Shown here piece after piece: positions 57,259-64,000 of a stretch of 64,000 bases of DNA (position 1 is the stretch's first letter; the number at the start of each line of letters is the position of its first letter). The notes under the pieces were generated by a model. The model was not told where the DNA came from. It saw only the letters and a program-made list of their open reading frames with translations, and ran no database searches. This stretch comes from Paenibacillus sp. E222 (lineage in GTDB: Bacteria; Bacillota; Bacilli; Paenibacillales; Paenibacillaceae): NCBI RefSeq assembly GCF_013401555.1, contig NZ_CP058552.1, positions 6,138,001-6,202,000 of the forward strand. Reading direction: 5' to 3'. Made by a program: the position numbers and the translations under genes.

Positions 57259-60171
57259 TTATTTCAACACAAATTGCTGGAGGGCTGCACCGCCCTTGAA
57301 AACAATACAGAGCTGGTTGATCTCACTTTCTGCCTTCAGGGAACAGCGAGCTGTGTTCCACTGAAGATTCTTCCCGTTGACTGTCCCAGCGGAACCGGGA
57401 ACGACACAAGTGCCAAGCAGTGGACCTTCCGGACCTTCCGCCCGAATCTCCAATTCCCCACCTTCTCCGAAGGCTGCCACCCGACCCTCAAACCCACTAG
57501 CTTGCCGGAAAGCATTGTCGTGGAATGAAATCCAGGAAGAACGACCTTCACGATACAGCGGTTCGCCTGGAACAATGGCACGGATGGCTGAACGACCTTC
57601 CAGACACTCATCCAACAGAACTCCTGCATAAGCATCGTAATTTTCCGCATACGTAGGTATGTTCAGTGCTCGTTGAGGAATGGTTTCACCCTCGATGGGA
57701 ATTTCTACGGTCTGACGAATATCTGCTGAGGAACGTCCAGCCATGATCGACCAGGCGGCGGATTCAAGACAATATTTGTCTCGAGTGACATCCCAGAAGG
57801 CCAGTTTCTGAACAGGAATTTCGAAAGATAGAGTTTCCACGGCGCCTGAAGCAAGATGGATACGCCGGAAGCCGATCAACTGACGTTGTGGTCGCTTCAC
57901 CCGTGAAGTTTGCGCGTGCCCATACAGCTGCACCACTTCATCGCTGGCACGTTCCCCTTTGTTCTCAACCTGCACTTCAATCTTCAGCACATCATCTTCA
58001 GAAGATCCCTCTGCCCGCTCCACTCGAATCGCCTTATACTCAAAATCAGAATAGGTCAATCCATGACCAAAGGGATACAGGACTGGACCTTCATGATACA
58101 TATAGGTTGTACCGTTATGAATAACGTCATAATCCATAATGTCTGGAAGCTGCGATTCATCCTCATACCATGTCATGTTCAGTCTACCAGCAGGAGCATA
58201 ATTTCCGAGCAGAACATCCGCAACAGCATTCCCCAGTTCCTGGCCTGCATGTGTAAGGTATATGATTGCCGGAGCCACGTCTTTTAACTCTTGCAGTGCA
58301 AATGGATAACTGCCAATAATGACAACGACCGTATTAGGATTCACTTGGCAGACTTCTCTTACCATTCGGGCCTGCTCAGGCGGAAGCAGCAAACTTGGGC
58401 GATCAATTTCCTCTTTACCGTTAATATAGGGACTATTACCAACAACAACGACAGAAACGTCACTATTCTGAGCAGCTTTTTTCGCCTGCTCTATGCCGTT
58501 AGCAATAACGTCCAGCTTGAACACAGCAGGTTCCAGCGTCTCTTTGATGGCATTCGAATTGCCAGATGCACTCGAGTCCTCGTCCGTTTGTTCCGGCGTT
58601 GGGGACAACACCAGTTGTCCCTGATGTTCATTCAGCCTCAGTGGCAAGCCGTTCCACGTTCGCAGCATACTGCCTCCATCCGCTTGTGAATCAATCTGTA
58701 CCACTTCCTTGACGAACCAGCCACCAATCTCCGGCGCATTCGCCTGATAGATGCCCTGTTCGGTTAATGAAACATAGCGATTGTTTTTCACACTGCGAAG
58801 CGTGTGACTTCCCCAGCCCCAGTCCTGATGGATGAATTCAGCGGCCTCCGCACTGCCTTCGGGAACGGCAACAAGTTTTCCTTCCGTACCAAGCGTGATT
58901 ACCTTGCCATCGGCTGTCTTTAGACTGATGCGATCATTCCCATCGGCAAATGATACTTCTGCTCCGCCAAGCTTCTTGCGTAGTCCTTCCAAAACGGTAA
59001 CTCGATAAGGCAGTGTGCCGCTATACCAATCGGTATAGACCACATCCGCGAGGGGACCGATTACGCTAACCTTCTGCAATCTTTCCGATTGGAGAGGAAG
59101 CAGTCCGTCATTTTGGAGTAATACGATAGACTCCGCTGCTGCTCTATAACTTAATTTGGCATGTTCAGGCGCACACAATACAGATTCCGATATCGAAGCA
59201 TACGGATTAAGTCCCGTCTGATCCAGTTGTCCAAGCCGCATCCGCACGCCAAAAATATTGCGTATGGCCCGGTCAAGATCCTCGACCTCCAGCAAGTTCC
59301 GCTCAAGCGCCTCTTCCAGTGCAGATACGACTAAGTCAACCTCGTCTGTTAGACAGTCGACGCCTGCCTTCAATGCCCCTGCTGCCGATTCCGCATGCGT
59401 GGCATGATAACCGTGATAATTGACCGTCTGGGACAAATCCCCCCCGTCACACACGATAAATCCAGGCATGTCCCACTCACCCTTGACCACATCATTCACG
59501 TATGGGCTTTCAATGGCGGGTGTGCCGTTGATCGAATTGTAGGCTGTCATCATGGACAAGGCCCCGCCTTCTACGAAAGGCGTCTCAAATGCTTTTAAAT
59601 AATATTCACGCAAGTTCCGCGGATCGATGCTGGATGAACAATTCAACCGATCCTTCTCATTATTGTTGGCAAAAAAGTGTTTCAGCGTCGCTACCATTTT
59701 CAGATAGAAAGAGTGGTTACCCTGCATGCCCTTCACAAGAGCGGCCGACATTTCACCTGTCAGTACGGGGTCCTCACCATAGCCCTCTTCCGTTCTGCCC
59801 CAACGCGGATCCCGTTCCAGATCGACGGTTGGCGCCCATAAGGTCAAGCCGTGTCGCTCGGGTGCACGGTGGTGGTATGCTCTGGCTTCATCTCCGATAA
59901 CGGAACCAATTTCGCGTATGAGCTTCGTATTCCAGGTGCTCGACAGACCGAGCGGCTGCGGGAAAACGGTAGCCTCACCTATCCAGGCAACCCCGTGAGC
60001 CGCTTCACCTCCCACATTGTAACCGGGTATTCCCAAACGGGGTACTGCGGCTTCCCGTGTAGGAATTAATCGGATTTTCTCCTCCGTTGTCAGACGCGCA
60101 ATCAAGTCATTTAATCGTTCTTCCAATGGCAATGTTGCGTCCCACATTGGATATTGAATATACTCTTTCAT
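57259..60171 (-). CDS. GH3 beta-glucosidase or beta-xylosidase with inserted and C-terminal extra domains
   Basis: A 970-residue cytoplasmic GH3 enzyme without a signal peptide. The TIM barrel (about 15-315) holds the nucleophile D242 in FIVCDGGDLSQ, and substrate-loop motifs WAPTVDLERDPRWGRTEEGYGEDP. The alpha/beta sandwich (about 345-725) is split by an insertion at about 412-550 that looks like a fascin-type beta-trefoil (SVKNNRYVSLTEQGIYQA) rather than the more usual PA14. An FN3-like domain follows (about 735-805), then a C-terminal beta-sandwich (about 845-970) resembling family 6 carbohydrate-binding modules. It lies 14 bases after a phosphotransferase gene in the same operon and near the alpha-xylosidase, suggesting a role on xyloglucan oligosaccharides. 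Specificity (glucose or xylose) is open. Confidence 0.92.
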   Translation of the reverse strand: MKEYIQYPMWDATLPLEERLNDLIARLTTEEKIRLIPTREAAVPRLGIPGYNVGGEAAHGVAWIGEATVFPQPLGLSSTWNTKLIREIGSVIGDEARAYHHRAPERHGLTLWAPTVDLERDPRWGRTEEGYGEDPVLTGEMSAALVKGMQGNHSFYLKMVATLKHFFANNNEKDRLNCSSSIDPRNLREYYLKAFETPFVEGGALSMMTAYNSINGTPAIESPYVNDVVKGEWDMPGFIVCDGGDLSQTVNYHGYHATHAESAAGALKAGVDCLTDEVDLVVSALEEALERNLLEVEDLDRAIRNIFGVRMRLGQLDQTGLNPYASISESVLCAPEHAKLSYRAAAESIVLLQNDGLLPLQSERLQKVSVIGPLADVVYTDWYSGTLPYRVTVLEGLRKKLGGAEVSFADGNDRISLKTADGKVITLGTEGKLVAVPEGSAEAAEFIHQDWGWGSHTLRSVKNNRYVSLTEQGIYQANAPEIGGWFVKEVVQIDSQADGGSMLRTWNGLPLRLNEHQGQLVLSPTPEQTDEDSSASGNSNAIKETLEPAVFKLDVIANGIEQAKKAAQNSDVSVVVVGNSPYINGKEEIDRPSLLLPPEQARMVREVCQVNPNTVVVIIGSYPFALQELKDVAPAIIYLTHAGQELGNAVADVLLGNYAPAGRLNMTWYEDESQLPDIMDYDVIHNGTTYMYHEGPVLYPFGHGLTYSDFEYKAIRVERAEGSSEDDVLKIEVQVENKGERASDEVVQLYGHAQTSRVKRPQRQLIGFRRIHLASGAVETLSFEIPVQKLAFWDVTRDKYCLESAAWSIMAGRSSADIRQTVEIPIEGETIPQRALNIPTYAENYDAYAGVLLDECLEGRSAIRAIVPGEPLYREGRSSWISFHDNAFRQASGFEGRVAAFGEGGELEIRAEGPEGPLLGTCVVPGSAGTVNGKNLQWNTARCSLKAESEINQLCIVFKGGAALQQFVLK

Positions 60172-60185
60172 ACTAGACCTCCTAC

Positions 60186-61202
60186 TTATTCGTTAAGTTT
60201 GAGTCTCTTCCATTCTTTCAATAGATCCAGTGTACGCTCGCGATACTTCTTGCCTGCCTCCGGCTGATCAACCTGATGTTCATGCACATATGCGTTAAAA
60301 TAAGAGGACAGTATGCGATAGGCCAGAAGGCGTGCCTGCCCCTCATCGGACATATCCTGTGGCCGGCCATAGCCTTTATGAAAACCAATAGATGAATCTG
60401 TCGATAAAATCGCCTCAAACGCTCTGTCCGCAAACATAGAACGATCCCCATCAATAATGGCGGCAATGTTTAGCTGCCCGTTTTCCTCATGGACAAGCAC
60501 ATTGGCTTCCCACAGGTCATTATGAACAAGAACCGGAACAGTCACCTGATCAAATAAATCCTTTTTTGTTAAGAACATATCTGCGATTTCTTCTCCCACA
60601 TCTGGCATATACCCGGCTTGTGAAGCTTTGAGTGCCGTCTCTTCTGCAAAAGCGTGCAGCACCTCGGACCATTGATCCGAGCCTTTAATTGTTCCATCGC
60701 CCTGCGGCCAGCCAAACAATTCACCCTCAATCTGATGCATGACAGCCGTATAAGCGCCGAGCTGATGATATAATCGTTCTTTATCCGCTTCAGAAATCGA
60801 TGAATGATCCAATTGCTTGCTAGGGATAAACTCCATAAACATATAGGTTCTCGGAATGATCAATCCGCTGTCATCACAGGCAATAATATTTGGTGCAGGA
60901 ATGCCTGCTTTACGATAATATTCATAAACAACCGGTTCAGCAGACATCATCGTACGTTCAAATGAAAATAACGGATCGCCAGCAGAGCCGAGCGGCATCT
61001 CTACACGCTCTGGAGCCAAACGTAATATCACATCCGCGTACGACGCATGTTCAAGCTGAATTCGATACGTTGTATTAAAAAGTCCACCCTGCAGCAGTGC
61101 AAAACTCTTCACAATGGTAGCGGTTCCAAAAGTGTTCTCTACCAACTTATACAGCATCTCTGCTGTAATGGTTCGGTGTAAACCTGAATTCGTTGTACTC
61201 AT
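60186..61202 (-). CDS. phosphotransferase of the APH family, in the GH3 operon
   Basis: A 338-residue kinase of the aminoglycoside phosphotransferase fold. The catalytic loop reads VLVHNDLWEANVLV (HND in place of HGD) and the metal site AAIIDGDRSMFADRAFE. ATG at 61202 has AGGGGA 9 bases upstream; the open frame continues to 61268 without a site. It is the first gene of a unit with the GH3 gene 14 bases later. Such proteins next to sugar hydrolases may phosphorylate a sugar or an inhibitor-type substrate; a drug target is unlikely. Its promoter is framed by an 18-base inverted repeat. Confidence 0.8.
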   Translation of the reverse strand: MSTTNSGLHRTITAEMLYKLVENTFGTATIVKSFALLQGGLFNTTYRIQLEHASYADVILRLAPERVEMPLGSAGDPLFSFERTMMSAEPVVYEYYRKAGIPAPNIIACDDSGLIIPRTYMFMEFIPSKQLDHSSISEADKERLYHQLGAYTAVMHQIEGELFGWPQGDGTIKGSDQWSEVLHAFAEETALKASQAGYMPDVGEEIADMFLTKKDLFDQVTVPVLVHNDLWEANVLVHEENGQLNIAAIIDGDRSMFADRAFEAILSTDSSIGFHKGYGRPQDMSDEGQARLLAYRILSSYFNAYVHEHQVDQPEAGKKYRERTLDLLKEWKRLKLNE

Positions 61203-61232
61203 TTGATATAATCCCCTATCTTTATCTGTCGC

Positions 61233-61360
61233 TTTATAAATTGAACTAAAGATATTTACATTTTCCACTCCAATGACAGAACAACCTTCCGAACGCTACA
61301 CTTCTTCAGGTTATTTCTGTCTTCTACGTTCTCATGTAAAAGTTTAGTTCAATCTATAAA
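61233..61360. promoter_or_regulatory. paired 18-base inverted operator-like repeats
   Basis: TTTATAAATTGAACTAAA (61233-61250) and TTTAGTTCAATCTATAAA (61343-61360) are inverted copies with 17 of 18 bases identical. They frame the promoter region of the phosphotransferase-GH3 operon with 92 bases between. The TTAGTT half-site recalls ROK/XylR-type operators; looping by a repressor is inferred. Confidence 0.65.
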
Positions 61361-61414
61361 TGATACTACCATTTCTTTTCAATAACCATATCTTCCAATG
61401 GCACGACAGTAGAC

Positions 61415-61450
61415 AAACAGACGGCACCTTGCGGCACCGTCCTTCTGTTT
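61415..61450 (-). terminator. intrinsic terminator of the alpha-xylosidase gene
   Basis: AAACAG-ACGG pairs with CCGT...CTGTTT (61415-61424 with 61437-61450), with inner pairing GGCACC. On the minus strand TTTGTCTACTG follows. It begins about a dozen bases past the alpha-xylosidase stop. Confidence 0.7.
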
Positions 61451-61462
61451 ATCCAATAAACA

Positions 61463-63781
61463 TTACAGTTGAATTGTAAGCGAATCTGTACCTGCTGCTG
61501 CCGTAACGACAACACCATGTGCACCAGACGTTTGGGAACCGCCCTCTACGCTGGATACACTCTCCATGCCACGCAGCACGATATTCCATGGTTTTCCTGC
61601 ACCTTCAGCACGAACTTCCAGAACAGAGCCGTTACGGGATACGTTAACAACCAGCTCCTGCTCAGCACTTTGGTTTACAACCACCGCTTGAGTGGAGTTG
61701 CCGTCTGCCAGTTCGAACAAGTGAAGGGACACATGATCCGCAAAGTCATAATCCGGCTTGCTATCCACAGCACCCACAGCAATCAGGCTGTTTGGCTTCA
61801 CCATCATTGGCAGTGTTTTGAAGTCATGGTTTTCGCTAATCCAACGCCCACCTTCGACTTTGGCACCTGTCAGATAGTTGGTCCATGTACCTTCAGGCAG
61901 GTAATAACGAACATCACCCTCCTTGTTGAAGATTGGAGCCACCAGGATTGAATCACCAAACATGTATTGTGTATCCAGGTTGTATGTTGTCGGATCATCT
62001 GGGAAATCCAGCAGCATAGCGCGCATCATTGGAATACCTTTTACAGTCGACTCCACCGCAGAATTGTAAAGGTACGGCATCAGGCTGATTTTGAGTTTGG
62101 TAAAGTCACGAACAACGTCCACGGATTCCTCGTCGAACAGCCAAGGCACACGATACGAAGTGCTTCCGTGTAGGCGGCTGTGAGAAGATAAAAGTCCAAA
62201 TTGTACCCAGCGTTTGTATACGTCAGGGGTCGCTGTACTTTCAAAACCACTGATATCATGGCTCCAGAATCCGAAACCGGAAAGTCCAAGTGAGAGGCCA
62301 CCGCGAAGTGATTCAGCCATGGATTCATACGTAGAAGAGCAGTCTCCACCCCAGTGAACCGGGAACTGTTGACCACCTGCTGTTGCAGAGCGTGCAAACA
62401 GGGCAGCTTCGTTTTTGCCAATCTTTTCTTCGAGCAATTCAAATACAGCTTTGTTATAGAGCTGTGTATAGTAGTTGTGCATTTTAACCGGATCTGAGCC
62501 ATCGAAGTACACGACATCTGTCGGAATTCTTTCACCGAAGTCTGTCTTGAATGAATCGACACCTTGATCAAGCAGAACTTCCAGCTTGCTCTTATACCAT
62601 TTCACAGCATCCGGATTCGTGAAATCTACCAGTGCCATGCCTGCTTGCCACATATCCCATTGCCATACGCTGCCATCCGCTGTTTTTACCAGATAACCGT
62701 TCTCCATACCTTCATCGAACAAGTAGGATTTTTCTGCAATGTATGGATTAATCCACGCACAGATTTTGAGTCCTTTTTCTTTCAGACGTGCAAGCATGCC
62801 TTCCGGGTCGGGGAACATCGCTTCATCCCATACAAAATCAGACCATTGGTATTCCTTCATCCAGAAGCAGTCGAAATGGAATACAGACAGCGGAAGATCA
62901 CGTTCAGCCATGCCATCTACGAAATGGTTAACCGTTGCTTCATCATAATCCGTTGTGAATGATGTGGTCAGCCACAGACCAAACGTCCATGCAGGTGGAA
63001 GCGCCGGTTTACCTGTTAATTTCGTATAATTATCAAGTACATCCTTTGGATTGTCACCGCCAATAATGAAGTATTCCAACGTCTCGCCTTCTACGCTGAA
63101 CTGCACTTTAGATACATTCTCCGACGCAATCTCATACGATACGCGTTCAGGATGGTTTACAAATACGCCATATCCTTTATTGGACAAATAGAAAGGAATG
63201 TTCTTATAGGACTGCTCACTGCTTGTACCGCCATCCTCATTCCAAGTATCGACGATTTGGCCATTCTTAACAAACGGCGTGAAGCGCTCACCGAGTCCAT
63301 AAACGTATTCACCAATGCCGAGATCCAGCTGCTCGCGGAAGTACGCTTCCTTGCTCGGACCTGTAATATAACCAGCCGCTCTTTGACCGCTACCTGTAAT
63401 CCGTTTTCCTCCATACAGGAAGCTGACGTCCCAACCATTCGTTTTGTCGATTTGAACTTCCAGATTGCCACTTTTCAAAACAGCGCCTTGTTCATTTTTT
63501 GAGATGTCAACATTCGCATCTTGCGTGTTAAGCTCAAATACAGGCCCTTTTTTCACTCCGCCTTTATGGTGATTCAAGGTTACACGAATAACGTTAGGCA
63601 TAGGTGAGCTGTACGTCGCTTTGAGCAATGTGCCGTTCAACGTGTCGCCTTTGGTGCGAATATATTTAGTTGCCGCATATACGGTCAAAGAATTCTCTTT
63701 TTGCACAATATCACGAATGTCAGTCGGGTTTTGAATGTGGTACCCTTCACGAGTCATCCAGAATCCATCAGTAAATTTCAT
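61463..63781 (-). CDS. yicI: alpha-xylosidase, glycoside hydrolase family 31
   Basis: A 772-residue cytoplasmic GH31 enzyme that removes alpha-1,6-xylosyl residues from xyloglucan oligosaccharides (isoprimeverose units). It aligns along its length with E. coli YicI (also 772). The nucleophile is D414 in FKTDFGERIPTDV and the acid/base D480 in PVHWGGDC, matching D416 and D482 of YicI. The YicI-specific loop FDCFWMKEYQWSDF (about 304-316), linked to xylose recognition, is present. It ends at its own terminator, faces away from an AraC-type gene and lies beside the phosphotransferase-GH3 operon. Confidence 0.96.
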   Translation of the reverse strand: MKFTDGFWMTREGYHIQNPTDIRDIVQKENSLTVYAATKYIRTKGDTLNGTLLKATYSSPMPNVIRVTLNHHKGGVKKGPVFELNTQDANVDISKNEQGAVLKSGNLEVQIDKTNGWDVSFLYGGKRITGSGQRAAGYITGPSKEAYFREQLDLGIGEYVYGLGERFTPFVKNGQIVDTWNEDGGTSSEQSYKNIPFYLSNKGYGVFVNHPERVSYEIASENVSKVQFSVEGETLEYFIIGGDNPKDVLDNYTKLTGKPALPPAWTFGLWLTTSFTTDYDEATVNHFVDGMAERDLPLSVFHFDCFWMKEYQWSDFVWDEAMFPDPEGMLARLKEKGLKICAWINPYIAEKSYLFDEGMENGYLVKTADGSVWQWDMWQAGMALVDFTNPDAVKWYKSKLEVLLDQGVDSFKTDFGERIPTDVVYFDGSDPVKMHNYYTQLYNKAVFELLEEKIGKNEAALFARSATAGGQQFPVHWGGDCSSTYESMAESLRGGLSLGLSGFGFWSHDISGFESTATPDVYKRWVQFGLLSSHSRLHGSTSYRVPWLFDEESVDVVRDFTKLKISLMPYLYNSAVESTVKGIPMMRAMLLDFPDDPTTYNLDTQYMFGDSILVAPIFNKEGDVRYYLPEGTWTNYLTGAKVEGGRWISENHDFKTLPMMVKPNSLIAVGAVDSKPDYDFADHVSLHLFELADGNSTQAVVVNQSAEQELVVNVSRNGSVLEVRAEGAGKPWNIVLRGMESVSSVEGGSQTSGAHGVVVTAAAGTDSLTIQL

Positions 63782-63816
63782 GTTTTCTTTCCCCCTTCGG
63801 TTATACTATAATAATA

Positions 63817-63934
63817 TTGACATTAATAACGAATTTCTTCTCATATTTTGACCAAATATATCACGATTCTGATATTTCTTATCCGATTCTTTATAAACAC
63901 CACCAATCTATGGGAACGTTTACATTAATAATGA
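63817..63934. repeat. 16-base direct repeat in the divergent promoter region
   Basis: TTGACATTAATAACGA (63817-63832) and TTTACATTAATAATGA (63919-63934) agree at 14 of 16 positions and are 102 bases apart in the same orientation. They lie between the alpha-xylosidase and the divergent AraC-type gene, so they may be binding sites of that regulator. Confidence 0.5.
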
Positions 63935-63953
63935 TGCAAAAGGAGATTCTCAT

Positions 63954-64000
63954 ATGGAACGTGAACGATTACGGGAAGACCGGATTCACGGCAATGCCAT
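63954..64000 (+). CDS. AraC-family regulator, 5' end only
   Basis: The ATG at 63954 follows AAAGGAG by 7 bases and reads MERERLREDRIHGNA before the window ends. This start is typical for AraC-type regulators with a cupin sensor domain, which begin with an ExLREDRxHGN segment. It is divergent from the alpha-xylosidase, 172 bases apart, and so is a candidate regulator of it. Only 15 codons are visible, so the call is tentative. Confidence 0.5.
   Translation, partial: MERERLREDRIHGNA

Overview
The window is chromosomal DNA of a spore-forming Bacillales bacterium, most likely Paenibacillus. The pointers are a GerA-type spore germination operon, a YesN/YesM-type two-component pair beside a carbohydrate ABC transporter, many AraC regulators next to glycoside hydrolases, a secreted GH74-X2-CBM3 xyloglucanase, strong AGGAGG-like ribosome binding sites and frequent TTG/GTG starts. 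No rRNA, tRNA, CRISPR, phage or insertion sequence was seen.

Layout. 1-7.1 kb: a galactoside uptake and hydrolysis operon on the minus strand (lipoprotein binding protein, two permeases, GH2 beta-galactosidase), with structured intercistronic RNA and CcpA-type cre sites. 7.2-10.6 kb: its probable two-component regulator. 11-14.1 kb: the xyloglucanase. 14.4-17 kb: an esterase, an SGNH esterase and an SMP-30 lactonase in one operon. 17.1-20.1 kb: an AraC regulator divergent from a GH42 beta-galactosidase. 20.5-22.2 kb: a WYL regulator and an AlkZ-related protein. 22.3-26.4 kb: uxaB-uxaA (galacturonate branch) with a divergent AraC regulator. 26.5-29.3 kb: a Tet(M)-type ribosomal protection GTPase paralogue and a membrane TPR protein.

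29.4-41.5 kb: housekeeping and accessory genes: a phosphotransferase, an SGNH hydrolase, a MarR/MMPL exporter pair, three acetyltransferases or related enzymes, a BadF-type sugar kinase interrupted by an in-frame TAA, a methyltransferase, a lone receiver protein, a MarR regulator and rpiA. 42-47.7 kb: a methyl-accepting chemotaxis protein followed 46 bp later by a one-module NRPS (remnant condensation domain, adenylation, thiolation, reductase), which is the least explained unit in the window. 47.7-48.9 kb: a TraX-like protein and an acetyltransferase. 49.1-53.1 kb: a four-gene germinant receptor operon (A, C, a small two-helix D-type protein, B) behind a SigG-like promoter. 53.1-57.1 kb: a FucU-type mutarotase, a MarR/MFS pair and a second MFS exporter. 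57.2-64 kb: a phosphotransferase-GH3 operon, an alpha-xylosidase (yicI) and the first codons of a divergent AraC-type regulator.

Together GH74, GH31 alpha-xylosidase, GH3 and two beta-galactosidases could take galactosylated xyloglucan down to monosaccharides. The genes lie in separate transcription units, and no transporter obviously specific for xyloglucan oligosaccharides is in view. All functional calls rest on reading the sequence and family knowledge; no searches were run.
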